DNA of 64,000 nucleotides from Sphingomonas metalli (lineage in GTDB: Bacteria; Pseudomonadota; Alphaproteobacteria; Sphingomonadales; Sphingomonadaceae): assembly GCF_014641735.1 (NCBI RefSeq), contig NZ_BMIH01000003.1:186001-250000 (forward strand), given 5' to 3'. Shown in pieces: positions 15,865 through 25,393 of this stretch. Under the pieces are notes generated by a model. It was not told the DNA's origin and ran no database searches. It saw nothing but the letters and a program-made list of their open reading frames with translations. How positions within the stretch are numbered: position 1 is the stretch's first letter; each line of letters starts with the position of its first letter. Both the position numbers and the translations under genes were made by a program.

Positions 15865-18800
15865 TCAATAATCCTTGCGATAGCGCACGCTCCCCGCCGA
15901 CCCGCCGAACGATCCGGTCGAGGTCAGGATGCTCAGCGATCGGGACAGGGCGATCTCCAGCTGCGTCGCCGTGAAGCCGCGCGCGTCGGTGACGATCTCC
16001 ACATAGATATCGTCGGTCAGATATTTGCCCGCCGCGAGGCTGGTACCGCGGCCGCTCGCCTCGTCGGCACCCAGCACGCGGAGCCGGTCGAACCCGGTCG
16101 CCGAGCGCAGCTTGCCGAGCGGGTTGAGCCCACCACCCGAACCCCGCAGCGAGTTCAGCGCCGATGCCAGCTGGATCGCCTCGGTCGCGGAGAGGTTCTC
16201 GGGGTTCGTCCCGAACAGCAGGCGGCTCAGCACCTCGTCCTGAGGCAGCGCCGGCGTCGAGGTGAAGGCGATCTGCGGCCGCTGCCCGGTCCCGGTCACG
16301 TTGATCACCGCGGTGATCCCGTCGGTGGTGGTGGTCGCCTGGATATTGATGTCCGGGTCGGTCAGGGCGCCGCCGCGGAACCGGATGACGCCGCGATTCA
16401 CTTCGAAGCGCTTGCCAGCGAACGAATAGGTCCCGCGGATCAGGTCGAGCCCGCCGCCGATCGTCGGCGCGGCCGAGGTGCCGCCCACCTGCAGGTTCAT
16501 CTGCCACTCGGACTCGAGGCCCATGCCGGAGACGAACAGCTGGTTGTCGGCGCGGATGCGCAGGTCGAGGCGGAATAGCCCGGGAGGGGCCGCCGGGGCG
16601 GGCCGGTCGGTCGGGCGGGCAATGCGGATATCGCTTCGGCGACGCACACCCGTCAGTTCGGGCACCTCTGCCGCGCCCTGACGGATGATCTGATAGCGGG
16701 CGTTCGGGACGGTCAGCACGCCGCGGATCAGCCCGCCGTCGCGGCCGTTGGTCAGCCGCACAGTGCCGCTCGTCGTCGCCGCCAGCGCATCGCTGTTCGC
16801 CAGCCGCGCATTGGTGAGCCGCGCGGTCAGGTCGATCGGGTAGCCCGAATCTGCCGCCAGTCCCACCGATCCCTGCGCCTCGACCGTGCCGTCTCCAGCC
16901 CGCGCCTGCAGGCGGGTCAATTCCAGCCGGTCGTTGCTGAAGCGCGCGGCGATCTGCATCCGCGTCAGCCGCGTTCCATAGGTCTCGTTGTCATAGGTCA
17001 GGTTGTCGGCACGGATCAGGCCGTTGAGTCTCGGCGCCGACACACGCCCCGAGAAGTCGGCGGCGACGGCGATCGGACCGCTCAGCTGCTGGTTGGGCAG
17101 CGCCGCGAAGGAGAAGAGCACCGCGGACGGCCCGTTGTAGCGGATCCCGCCGGACAGCGGCGCCTGCATCAACCGCGTGGTCCACGGGCCGGTGCCGGGC
17201 GGCAAGGGGCGCAGCGCCGCGACCAGCCGCCCGACCACGGTGGTACCGCTCTTCACCAGTGCGCGAGCCTCGCCACCATCGGGGACGAGCCGGCCGGCGA
17301 AGACGATGTCGACGGGATCGGACACGGCCGCGACCCCCGTCCGGCGGAACTGGGCGATCGTCATGCGTGCGTCGGCCGAGGGGAAGCTGGCCCCGGCGGC
17401 CTGGCCGTAATCAAGGCTGCCGGTCGCCTGGCCGGAAATGCCCAGATTGGGCACGAAGGCGCTGAGGATCGACAGGTCGAGCCGGTCGAGGCGCAGCTGG
17501 ACGCTGGTCGCGTTGCCGAAGCTCCCGGCGATCCGGGCGGAGCCCTGCCGCAGGTCGATCCGGGTCGGCGAGAGACGATAGGTGCCGCCGGCGGCCTGGA
17601 TCCGGGCAGGATTGGCGGTGCGGAAGTCGATGCCGTTCGCCTGCCCCTGCAGCGCCACCAGATAGTCGTTGGGTGCCAGCCGCCCGTTGAGCGCGACGCG
17701 GAACGGCACGCCGCTCGACCCGGTCAGCAGCGCCTGCGCCGTTCCGCGTCCGCCGACATAGTTCACCTTCGCCCGCGCGGACTGGATGACGGTCGGCCCG
17801 TAACGGGTGTCGGCCAGTTGCACGTCCGCCACCACCTGCGGCGCCTTGGGCAGCAGCACGATGCTGGCATTCGCGATCGCGCGTCCGATGGTGAAGTCGA
17901 CCTGCCCCGGAATGCGGGCGTTATAGGCACGCGCCGCCACGTCGGCACGCTGGTTCCCGCCTTGATTCGCGAGCCGGACCGAACCGGTCAGCCCCTGTCC
18001 GTTGAAGGCGAGCGCGCCGGCGAACGGGCCCGCGGCGGTCTGGACCACGCGTCCGTTGGCGAGGATGCCGGCAAAGACCACCCGCCGGACGTCGATGGCC
18101 AGTTGCGCACCGGGCCTTACCAGCACGTCGGCGGTGAAGGGACCATAGTCGGTCCCGCCGCTCGCGGTCACCGCATAGGCGCCGCCGCGCCCGACGATCC
18201 GGGCGTTGAGATCGGCGAGGCCCACCCCGACACCGGGGTGCGGAGCGCGGACAACCACGACGGGGCTGGTCGCGCTGCCGGTCACCCGCGCGAACAGTGG
18301 GCCATATTGCCCGGACACGGCATCGGCCTCGACCGCGACCGCGCCGGTGCTGGGATCGAACCGGCCCCTGCCCCGGGTCACGCGGAATTGCGGAGCGTTG
18401 AGGCGCAGGCCGGCAAAGGTCACGATCCCTTCCGGGCTGTAGCTGATATCGGCGCGCACGACCGCATTGCCGCCGAGGAAATTGCGGATGCCGCTGTTGA
18501 ACAGCTGCTCGGTCCGCGCGACGACCCGCCCGCTGATGCCGAAGCCGCCATTGGGGCCGGGCACCAATCTGGCGTCGGTCGTCAGATCGACAATGCCGAT
18601 CGACTCGACCCTGTAATTGTTCACGCGGCCCTTCAGTGCGCCCGTGTACCGGCCGGTCTGGACATTGGCGACGACGATCGCGGTCGCGTCGATATTGTCC
18701 GAGCGGATACGCAGATTGTCCGACAGGATGTTCGGCATCGAGATCGCGAAATCGCCCTGGATGGCGACGTTGTTCGCCAGACCGCCGACCGCCGCATTCA

Positions 18801-20091
18801 GGCCGGTGACCCGCCGCGCCCGCGCCTTGACGGGGACGAGGATGCGGTCGGCGTTCACCTGCGCGAGACCTTCGGCGTAGAGCGCCTCCACCCCGGTCGT
18901 ACCGAAGCCGAGCCGCGCGGCAGCGATCTTGTAGTCCACGGTCGGGGTAGCGAAGGCGCCGTTCAGGACGACCCGCGCCGTCACGTCGCGTCCGTTCAGA
19001 TTGGGCGCGATTGCTCCCGGCGTCAGCAGCCGTGCGTCGATCGCGAAATTGCCGAAACGGCTGTTCGCCAGATCCAGCACCCCGCCTGCGTCGACGACCA
19101 GCGCGTCCGAGCGAAGCTTGATTCGACTGTCGGCGCTGCGCTCGGCGAGCGTCGTGTCGATCGCGACCTGCAAGGCCGGCGCGGTCAGACGCTCCACCGG
19201 CCCCTCGAGGTACAGGCCCGGGCGCGCCGTGCCGCGGACCTCGATATGGCCGTCCCTCGCGCCGAGCGTCAGATTGGCCAGCTCACCGCCCCCCAGCGTC
19301 GCCACGGCCCGGCCTTGCCACGCCGCCCAACTGCCGCGCCCGTCGACAGAGACTTGCAGCGGTGCCTTCAATCCGGCCATCGTCGACACGACGCCACCCG
19401 TCGGTGCCGCCAGCTTGACGTCGATATCCAGCCGGTTGCGGTCCGGAACGGCGTCGAGGCGCAGGGCCAGCCGGTCACCGCCCGCCACACCCGGCCCGCG
19501 AAGGGCGGCGGCGTTGGCGACGATCTGCGCGCGCCGATCGGCGACGTGCACCGTCCCGTCGATCGACAGGATATGCGCCTGCCCGGTCACCGGCGGCGCC
19601 AGCACCAGCCGCGCGATGCGGAGGCGGCCCACGTCGATGTCGAGATCGGGCAGCAGCGGTGCATTCGGGTCGGACGGCGGCGTCTGCTTGAGCACCGGTC
19701 GCCGGCGCACGGTGATCTGGCCGGCGCTCAGCTCGCGCACGTCGATATGGTTGCGCGCATAGGCGAAGGGGCGCCAGTCCACCTCCAGCCGGGGACTGTC
19801 GACGAACACCCCCTGCGGATCGCTGACCCGGAGGTCCGACAGGATCATCCGCCCGTAGAGCGAGCCGTCGATCCGCCCGACCTTGATGTTGAGACCCGAT
19901 GCCGTGGTGTAGCCGCCGATCTGGTCGGCGACGAAGCGCCGCCCGGGATCGGTGTTGATCCCGAACAGCACGACGAGCACCAACGCGACGAGGCCGAGTA
20001 TCGCGATACCGAGCCACTTGAGCAGCCGCAGCCAGAGGGGCCGCCGTTGCACGGCCACTGCGGACGCGCCCCGATCGATCTCGTCCGTCAT
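15865..20091 (-). CDS. tamB: translocation and assembly module protein TamB (DUF490)
   Basis: A 1408-residue inner-membrane-anchored, periplasm-spanning protein. Near the N-terminus a single membrane helix (about residues 24-45, LGIAILGLVALVLVVLFGI) is followed by the AsmA-like start of the family (IGGYTTASGLNIKVGRIDGS, LSDLRVSDPQGVF). The bulk is repetitive beta-rich sequence forming a hydrophobic groove. The C-terminal DUF490 region contains FRGGALTDPDINIQATTT, FTSTPALPQDEVLSRLLFG and GKYLTDDIYVEIVTD. It cooperates with TamA in outer-membrane protein assembly and possibly lipid transport. Its ATG overlaps the tamA stop (ATGA), so the pair is translationally coupled. The large size is normal for Alphaproteobacteria. 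Confidence 0.92.
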   Translation of the reverse strand: MTDEIDRGASAVAVQRRPLWLRLLKWLGIAILGLVALVLVVLFGINTDPGRRFVADQIGGYTTASGLNIKVGRIDGSLYGRMILSDLRVSDPQGVFVDSPRLEVDWRPFAYARNHIDVRELSAGQITVRRRPVLKQTPPSDPNAPLLPDLDIDVGRLRIARLVLAPPVTGQAHILSIDGTVHVADRRAQIVANAAALRGPGVAGGDRLALRLDAVPDRNRLDIDVKLAAPTGGVVSTMAGLKAPLQVSVDGRGSWAAWQGRAVATLGGGELANLTLGARDGHIEVRGTARPGLYLEGPVERLTAPALQVAIDTTLAERSADSRIKLRSDALVVDAGGVLDLANSRFGNFAIDARLLTPGAIAPNLNGRDVTARVVLNGAFATPTVDYKIAAARLGFGTTGVEALYAEGLAQVNADRILVPVKARARRVTGLNAAVGGLANNVAIQGDFAISMPNILSDNLRIRSDNIDATAIVVANVQTGRYTGALKGRVNNYRVESIGIVDLTTDARLVPGPNGGFGISGRVVARTEQLFNSGIRNFLGGNAVVRADISYSPEGIVTFAGLRLNAPQFRVTRGRGRFDPSTGAVAVEADAVSGQYGPLFARVTGSATSPVVVVRAPHPGVGVGLADLNARIVGRGGAYAVTASGGTDYGPFTADVLVRPGAQLAIDVRRVVFAGILANGRVVQTAAGPFAGALAFNGQGLTGSVRLANQGGNQRADVAARAYNARIPGQVDFTIGRAIANASIVLLPKAPQVVADVQLADTRYGPTVIQSARAKVNYVGGRGTAQALLTGSSGVPFRVALNGRLAPNDYLVALQGQANGIDFRTANPARIQAAGGTYRLSPTRIDLRQGSARIAGSFGNATSVQLRLDRLDLSILSAFVPNLGISGQATGSLDYGQAAGASFPSADARMTIAQFRRTGVAAVSDPVDIVFAGRLVPDGGEARALVKSGTTVVGRLVAALRPLPPGTGPWTTRLMQAPLSGGIRYNGPSAVLFSFAALPNQQLSGPIAVAADFSGRVSAPRLNGLIRADNLTYDNETYGTRLTRMQIAARFSNDRLELTRLQARAGDGTVEAQGSVGLAADSGYPIDLTARLTNARLANSDALAATTSGTVRLTNGRDGGLIRGVLTVPNARYQIIRQGAAEVPELTGVRRRSDIRIARPTDRPAPAAPPGLFRLDLRIRADNQLFVSGMGLESEWQMNLQVGGTSAAPTIGGGLDLIRGTYSFAGKRFEVNRGVIRFRGGALTDPDINIQATTTTDGITAVINVTGTGQRPQIAFTSTPALPQDEVLSRLLFGTNPENLSATEAIQLASALNSLRGSGGGLNPLGKLRSATGFDRLRVLGADEASGRGTSLAAGKYLTDDIYVEIVTDARGFTATQLEIALSRSLSILTSTGSFGGSAGSVRYRKDY

Positions 20092-22280
20092 CAGAAGGCC
20101 TGCCCGATCGAGATATAGAGCGCGACCTTGCCGTCACCGGGCCGCGGGTTGAGCGGCGTGGCGATGTCGACGCGGAACGGGCCGAAATTGGTATAGAAGC
20201 GCCCGCCGATGCCCGCGCCGAAGCGCAGGGACGAGAAGGTCGGCAGGCTCGATTCGTAGCTGTTGCCCGCATCGATGAAGGGCACGATCCCGAAATTGCC
20301 GAAGCGATAGCGCGCCTCGACCGCGAATTCGTTGAGGCTCCGGCCGCCGACCGGGTTGCCCTCCGGGTCGAACGGGCCGAGCCTCTGATAGCCATAGCCG
20401 CGCACCGAGCCGCCGCCGCCGCCATAATAGCGGCGCGAGGGCGCCAGATCGTCGCGATCGATCCCCTGGATCGATCCGGCACGGGCCCGGCCCGCGATCA
20501 CCAGACTGTCGCTGACCGGGTAGTAGCCGGTGGCCTCCACCATCGTCCGCACATAGGGCCGCACCCCGCCGCGCACCGAGGTCTCGGGGCTGAGGTTCAG
20601 CTTCAGCCGGAAGCCCTTGGTCGGATTGAGGAGGCTGTCCGATCGGTCGAACACGACCTGGCCCGGCAGTGCCGCGATCCCGAACGTGCCCCGCCGGCGC
20701 CGCCCGAGGCCGAAGTCATAGACATCCTCGTTGGTGCCGGTCAGCTCGACGCCATAGGCATAGGTGAAGCGCTTCTGCCAGATCGGTGTCGAATCATAGC
20801 TCCAGCGCAGCGCCAGCGTCCCGATATAGGCTTCGTACGCATCATAGTTCTGGTGGCTCGCATTGGCGATGATCGAGAAGGTCCGGTCGCGCCGGCCGGC
20901 GTTCGAGCGGCGGAAGGTCGCGCCGACGCCCTGCTCCTGGGTGCCGGCCACCGCCGTCGCGATCAGCGCACCCTCGTCGGGAAACAGGTTCCGATGGGTC
21001 CAGCTTCCTTCGATCCGGACGCCCTGCCCCGTCGAATAGCCGCCCGTCGCGGCGAGGGACCGCGCCGGACCCTTGGTCTGTCGCACCAGCAGGTCGACCG
21101 CCTCGGTCCCGTCGGGGCCGGGTCGACCGCTCTGTTGCGGCTCGACCGAAATATTGCGGAAGAGGCCGGTCGCCACCAGCGCCTCGCGCAGATCGTCGGT
21201 CAGCCGCGAGTCGTAGAGCTGCCCCTCCTTGTAGCGGGGGAAGACGTTGAGGTGGTCGAGCCCGAAGACGGCGTCGCCCGTGGTCACGATCCGGCCGAAC
21301 GACGATCGCGGCCCCGGCGTGACCGGCAGCACATAGGCCCCGACCGGATCGGGGGACTGGTCTTCCAGCAGAATGTCGCGGTCGCCGAGCTTGACGAACG
21401 GATAGCCGCGCTGCGGCAGGACCAAGCTGACATTGGCCTCGGCACCCTGCACCCGCGCCGCCTCGATCGGATCGCCGACCTTGAGCGGCAGGTTGCGGCG
21501 GATCAGGTCGTCCGGCACTACGGCGGGCGCCTGGACCGTAATCGACGAAAATCGGTACAGTCGCCCCGGCGTCGCCGTCAGCACCGCGCGCAGTCGCCCG
21601 CTCGGTGCGCCCCCGTCCTCGGCGGGCACCTGCTCGATCACCGACGTCGCGGTCGCGTCATAATAGCCCAGCGAGCGCATCAGCCGGACAGCGAGGCCCT
21701 CGTCCTCGCGCGCCCGCGCCGACAGCTGCGAGGCGTTGGCCGCCTTCCCCTTGCCCTCGCGCAGCGCCGACAGGCTCTTGAACTCGTCGTCGAGGTTGAG
21801 CGGCTCCAGCCCGCGTACGACCGTGTCGTACCGGATGTCGGGCAGATCCTCGCCCCGCGCCGCTGCCGCCGTTTCGAGCGGTGTCGTGTCGAAGCTGCCG
21901 ATCGGCGTCAGGGGCGCGGCAAGCGCCGGGTCTTCCGGCGCGACCGTACCGAGCGCGTCGCCGGTGGCGATCGGTGCGGCCGTCGTGGCCGGCGGGGGCG
22001 ACACCGTTCCGGATGCAGGCGGGATCGGCTCCAGCGGCGCGTTGATGTCACCCGACAGCGGCGGCAGCGCCGCGTTGAACTCTGCGTCGGGAACGATCGG
22101 CGCATTGCCGGCGGGGTCGGATGAAGGGGCGTCACCCGGCTGACGCGGCGACGGGTCCTGCTTGGGCGCATCCGGGCCGCGCGCGGGAGCGGTTCCTGGC
22201 TGCGACAACTGGGCGGCAGCAGGGGAGGCGGCGAACAGCGCGACGGCAAGCCAGTGGTGGCGGCGATCCTGGCCCTTCAC
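20091..22280 (-). CDS. tamA: TamA/BamA-family outer membrane protein (Omp85)
   Basis: A 729-residue Omp85 protein. A signal peptide (LAVALFAASPAAAQ) precedes a long Pro/Ala-rich segment (about residues 22-130) that is unusual compared with E. coli TamA. POTRA domains follow, and then a C-terminal 16-strand barrel with GGGGSVRGYGYQRLGP and a final GKVALYISIGQAF ending in phenylalanine, the Omp85 insertion signal. With TamB it forms the translocation and assembly module. The only suitable start is a GTG at 22280; an ATG just upstream is out of frame. It is followed directly by tamB with a 1-codon overlap. Confidence 0.92.
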   Translation of the reverse strand: MKGQDRRHHWLAVALFAASPAAAQLSQPGTAPARGPDAPKQDPSPRQPGDAPSSDPAGNAPIVPDAEFNAALPPLSGDINAPLEPIPPASGTVSPPPATTAAPIATGDALGTVAPEDPALAAPLTPIGSFDTTPLETAAAARGEDLPDIRYDTVVRGLEPLNLDDEFKSLSALREGKGKAANASQLSARAREDEGLAVRLMRSLGYYDATATSVIEQVPAEDGGAPSGRLRAVLTATPGRLYRFSSITVQAPAVVPDDLIRRNLPLKVGDPIEAARVQGAEANVSLVLPQRGYPFVKLGDRDILLEDQSPDPVGAYVLPVTPGPRSSFGRIVTTGDAVFGLDHLNVFPRYKEGQLYDSRLTDDLREALVATGLFRNISVEPQQSGRPGPDGTEAVDLLVRQTKGPARSLAATGGYSTGQGVRIEGSWTHRNLFPDEGALIATAVAGTQEQGVGATFRRSNAGRRDRTFSIIANASHQNYDAYEAYIGTLALRWSYDSTPIWQKRFTYAYGVELTGTNEDVYDFGLGRRRRGTFGIAALPGQVVFDRSDSLLNPTKGFRLKLNLSPETSVRGGVRPYVRTMVEATGYYPVSDSLVIAGRARAGSIQGIDRDDLAPSRRYYGGGGGSVRGYGYQRLGPFDPEGNPVGGRSLNEFAVEARYRFGNFGIVPFIDAGNSYESSLPTFSSLRFGAGIGGRFYTNFGPFRVDIATPLNPRPGDGKVALYISIGQAF

Positions 22281-22412
22281 GCTGCTTCATGTCCCCTTTG
22301 GTCAAACCCTTGAGGGAACGTCCGATTTTTCTCGGATCAGTCCCCCGCTCAGCCCGCACAACGCGTGAAAGAGCGGCATGGTTCATCGCCGGGGCGCAAT
22401 TCGTCGAAGGGA

Positions 22413-22838
22413 TCAGCGTTGCGGCGCGCAGCCGACGAGGCCTCCGACCGGGATCATCACCGCGTCCGCACCGGGCCGCTCCAGCGTCAGCGTCGCCTGC
22501 TGGACCAGTCCGCCGTCGGTCAGCTCCGCCTGGCTGGAGACCGTCATCGTCAGCGTCGCGGTCACGCCCTGGGCGGCATAGCTGGTGGTGCTCGCGAAGC
22601 CGAAGCCGGTCGTGCCCGACGTGGCGTTTCGCGGCAGATCCGCCACCCGCCCGCCGAGACTCAGCCGCAAGGTTCCGCTGGATGCGGTCGCCACCGCGAC
22701 CAGCTTGCGATCGGCCACGCTCCAGAGAAAGGCGGCGCAGCCCTGCTGCGGCATCGACTGGGGCCCGAGGGTATCGGGAAGCGGCACCGTAGCGGCGGCC
22801 TGGGTCAGGGCGAGCAGGATCGGCATCAGGGCGGTCAT
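22413..22838 (-). CDS. hypothetical exported protein downstream of the prepilin peptidase
   Basis: A 141-residue protein that I do not recognise. The N-terminus (MTALMPILLALTQAAATVP) looks like a short signal peptide. The mature part is rich in Ala, Thr, Gly and Val with a beta-like pattern and has cysteines near each end (QQGCAAF and VGCAPQR), compatible with a periplasmic disulfide. Its ATG overlaps the stop of the prepilin peptidase gene (ATGA), so both are translated from one message. That might link it to pseudopilin or secretion functions, but no pilin-like N-terminal cleavage motif is visible. Confidence 0.6.
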   Translation of the reverse strand: MTALMPILLALTQAAATVPLPDTLGPQSMPQQGCAAFLWSVADRKLVAVATASSGTLRLSLGGRVADLPRNATSGTTGFGFASTTSYAAQGVTATLTMTVSSQAELTDGGLVQQATLTLERPGADAVMIPVGGLVGCAPQR

Positions 22839-23608
22839 GCCGCCATACCTACCATCATCAACCAGGCCGGGTAAGCCGCCAACGCCATCAGCGTGCCGAG
22901 CGGCAGGGCATCGTCCCGCACCATCGCCCGTCCCTGCACCATTCGGAACAGGACGACGCCCAGCCCGATCAGGCCGGCGCAGAGCAGCACCGCCGGCAAC
23001 AGTCGCCAGCCGAGCCAGAGCCCGATCGCGCCCAGAAGCTTGGGATCGCCGCCGCCCAGCCCGTCCCGCCCGCGCCACCGGCGATACCCTGCCGCGATGA
23101 GCCAGAGCGATGCCCGGCCGCCAAGGCCGCCCCAGAGCCGGTCGGGCAGATCGGGAGCGAGGCCTAGGACACCCCCCGCCAGCCCGAGCAGCGCGAGTGG
23201 CGCGACGATCGCATCGGGCAGCCAGAAGGCGCGTAGGTCCAGCACCGCCAGGGTCAGCAGCAGCCAGCCCAGGATCGCACCGGCAACTCCCGCAAGTCCC
23301 GGCGCCACGATCCCGGCCGCGATCGCGATGATCGCGCAGCCCGCCTCCACCTGCCAGTGCAGCGGATCGATCCGCATGCCGCAGCTACGGCACCGTCCGC
23401 GGCTGATCACGGCACTGACGAGGGGGACGAGCTCCGCCGGCTTCAACGTCCGCCCGCAACCGTCGCAGGCCGACCGGACGCGCGCGATCGACCGGCCCTC
23501 GGGCCAGCGCAGGATCACCGTCGCCGCGAAACTGCCGATCAGAAGTCCGGCAAGGCCCAGCACGACCGGCCAGACCCACGCCGGCCCGATGCCATCATGG
23601 ATCAACAC
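22835..23608 (-). CDS. prepilin peptidase (A24 family)
   Basis: A 257-residue polytopic inner-membrane aspartyl protease that cleaves, and often N-methylates, type IV prepilin-like leader peptides. A cytoplasmic zinc loop has two CxxC pairs (Cys48/Cys51 and Cys73/Cys76). The catalytic aspartates are Asp124 (AVLDLRAFWLPD) and Asp188 (GLGGGDPKLLGA). About seven hydrophobic helices are visible. The CxxC pairs suggest the bifunctional PilD/GspO form. No pilin or secretion gene is adjacent. It overlaps the upstream small membrane-protein gene by 14 bp and the downstream exported-protein gene by 4 bp, forming a three-gene operon. Confidence 0.9.
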   Translation of the reverse strand: MLIHDGIGPAWVWPVVLGLAGLLIGSFAATVILRWPEGRSIARVRSACDGCGRTLKPAELVPLVSAVISRGRCRSCGMRIDPLHWQVEAGCAIIAIAAGIVAPGLAGVAGAILGWLLLTLAVLDLRAFWLPDAIVAPLALLGLAGGVLGLAPDLPDRLWGGLGGRASLWLIAAGYRRWRGRDGLGGGDPKLLGAIGLWLGWRLLPAVLLCAGLIGLGVVLFRMVQGRAMVRDDALPLGTLMALAAYPAWLMMVGMAA

Positions 23609-23846
23609 CGCGGATCAGATAGCGATAGACGCCCAGCACGTTGATCGCGAACAGCGCACCGTTCTGCATCCCCAGCGCCCAGTCCTCGGTCAGCCAGGCG
23701 CCGGTGAACCAGGCGATGGAGGATGCTACGAACAGGACGAAGCCCCAGCCGGTGACCCGCCGTCCGAGGTCCAGCGACACCATCAACGCGGCGGTCACGC
23801 CGGAGATCGAGGCAAACCATTTGATCCCATCGGCCAGTGCTTCCAT
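23595..23846 (-). CDS. small hypothetical membrane protein (83 aa)
   Basis: I do not recognise this with certainty. The 83 residues hold two to three hydrophobic segments: ISGVTAALMVSL, GFVLFVASSIAWFTGAWL and QNGALFAINVLGVYRYLI. The TEDWALGMQNGALFAINVLG pattern resembles small alphaproteobacterial membrane proteins with a SemiSWEET- or PnuC-like half repeat, but this is an impression only. The start at 23846 gives MEALADGIKWFAS. Upstream in-frame residues overlap the promoter side of the thiolase gene and were not accepted. It is first in an operon with the prepilin peptidase (14-bp overlap). Confidence 0.65.
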   Translation of the reverse strand: MEALADGIKWFASISGVTAALMVSLDLGRRVTGWGFVLFVASSIAWFTGAWLTEDWALGMQNGALFAINVLGVYRYLIRGVDP

Positions 23847-23928
23847 ATGCCCGCCGTAGCGAGCGGCACGGCTTTTGCCTTGACCTTTCTCAATCGCAAC
23901 AAAAATCATAATCGGAGCGGAGTTCGCC

Positions 23929-25128
23929 ATGGCCAGCATCACCCCACACGACCCGGTCGTCATCCTCTCCGCCGCCCGGACGCCGATGGGCTCGTTCCAG
24001 GGTGTGCTGGCGGGCGCGACCGCGACCGAACTGGGGGCTGCCGCCGTGAAGGGTGCGGTCGAGCGGGCGGGCGTGGCCGCGTCGGCGGTCGAGCGGATCT
24101 ATATGGGTTGCGTGCTGCCCGCTGGCCTCGGCCAGGCGCCGGCGCGGCAGGCGGCGATCGGCGCGGGCCTCGGCACGCATGTCGAGGCGACGACGGTCAA
24201 CAAGATGTGTGGCTCGGGGATGCAGGCGGCGATCATGGCGGCGGACGCGCTGGCCGCGGGGTCGGCGGACCTGATCGTCGCGGGCGGGATGGAGAGCATG
24301 ACCAATGCGCCCTTCCTCTCCAGGACGCACCGCGGCGGCGCCCGTATCGGTCACGACACCTTCTACGATCACATGTACCTCGACGGTCTCGAGGACGCCT
24401 ATGAGCCCGGCCGCCTCATGGGCAGCTTCGCCGAGGAGTCCGCCGCCGCCTATCAGTTCACCCGCGCGTCGATGGACGCGTTCGCGATCGAGTCGCTCCA
24501 CCGCGCCCAGCGCGCGCAGGCGGACGGCGCGTTCGACGCGGAAATCGTCGCGGTAGAAGTGAAGGGTCGCAAGGGCGCCACCACCGTCGACGCCGACGAG
24601 CAGCCGGCCCGGGGCGACGTGGCGCGGATCCCGACCCTCAAGCCCGCCTTCTCGCCGGACGGCACGATCACCGCCGCCAATGCCTCGTCGATCTCCGACG
24701 GTGCGGCGGCACTGGTGATGACGCGGGCGAGCGTGGCGGACCGGCTGGGGCTGACCCCGATCGCCCGCGTCGTCGCGCATGCCGCCCATGCCCATGAGCC
24801 GGCGCTGTTCACCACCGCCCCCGTCCCGGCGATCCGCAAGACGCTGGACAAGGCGGGCTGGGATGTCGGTGAGGTCGACCTGTTCGAGATCAACGAGGCG
24901 TTCGCCGCGGTCGCGATGATCGCGATGCGCGATCTCGACCTGCCGCACGACAAGGTCAACATCCATGGCGGCGCCTGTGCGCTGGGCCATCCGATCGGGG
25001 CATCGGGCGCGCGGGTCCTGGCGACGCTGATCGGCGCGCTCCAGCGCACCGGCGGCCGCCGGGGTGTCGCGGCACTGTGCATCGGCGGTGGAGAGGCGAC
25101 CGCCATGGCCGTGGAATTGGTCGACTAG
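23929..25128 (+). CDS. acetyl-CoA C-acyltransferase (thiolase)
   Basis: A 399-residue thiolase carrying both active-site cysteines. The nucleophile is Cys94 in VNKMCGSGMQAA and the second is in LCIGGGEATAM. The GGACALGHPIGASGAR histidine/cysteine loop and EINEAFAAVAM are present too. It condenses two acetyl-CoA or cleaves 3-ketoacyl-CoA. The C-terminal sequence is that of the acetyl-CoA acetyltransferase (PhaA/AtoB) group, but substrate range cannot be fixed from sequence. It could supply the thiolase step missing from the fad cluster at 5.5-10.9 kb. It is divergent from the prepilin peptidase operon. A structured repeat follows its 3' end. Confidence 0.92.
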   Translation: MASITPHDPVVILSAARTPMGSFQGVLAGATATELGAAAVKGAVERAGVAASAVERIYMGCVLPAGLGQAPARQAAIGAGLGTHVEATTVNKMCGSGMQAAIMAADALAAGSADLIVAGGMESMTNAPFLSRTHRGGARIGHDTFYDHMYLDGLEDAYEPGRLMGSFAEESAAAYQFTRASMDAFAIESLHRAQRAQADGAFDAEIVAVEVKGRKGATTVDADEQPARGDVARIPTLKPAFSPDGTITAANASSISDGAAALVMTRASVADRLGLTPIARVVAHAAHAHEPALFTTAPVPAIRKTLDKAGWDVGEVDLFEINEAFAAVAMIAMRDLDLPHDKVNIHGGACALGHPIGASGARVLATLIGALQRTGGRRGVAALCIGGGEATAMAVELVD

Positions 25129-25155
25129 GACCTGATCCAGCCATCATGACTCGTC

Positions 25156-25175
25156 GCCCCAGCGCAGGCTGGGGC
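25156..25175. repeat. short palindromic intergenic repeat (GCCCCAGC type)
   Basis: GCCCCAGC / GCTGGGGC arms surround GCAG. It is similar to hairpins at 61218-61237 and 61272-61291 and to a half-unit near 55546-55557, so it is one member of a dispersed REP-like family. Confidence 0.6.
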
Positions 25176-25245
25176 CTCTACCGACCTGCCCTTCGCTATC
25201 ACCGGGAGGTTTCGGCTTCCGCGAGACCTCTGTGAAAGTTACCGC

Positions 25246-25339
25246 GTCATGCGGGACCTGTTCCGGCATCCACCGCACACCACGCGTATAAGCCGTTGCT
25301 TATGCGGAACCGTGGATCCCGGAACTAGTCCGGGATGAC
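25246..25339. repeat. 94-bp structured intergenic repeat, copy A
   Basis: It begins GTCATGCGGGACCTGTTCCG and ends CGGAACTAGTCCGGGATGAC, so the ends are inverted copies of one REP-like unit. The variable middle carries CCAC...GTGG and an ATAAGC / GCTTAT stem. Related elements of 93-94 bp occur at 41339, 55411 and 59255. It lies between the convergent thiolase and SH3-protein genes. Confidence 0.7.
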
Positions 25340-25393
25340 GATCGCACCAGCTCAAGTAGATCGAAGCGGGAAGCCGGGCCCAAATACCCGCCC

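Noticed and set aside
17818-20118. 766-codon plus-strand open frame across tamB
   Set aside because: Antisense shadow of TamB; no ribosome site and no domain similarity.
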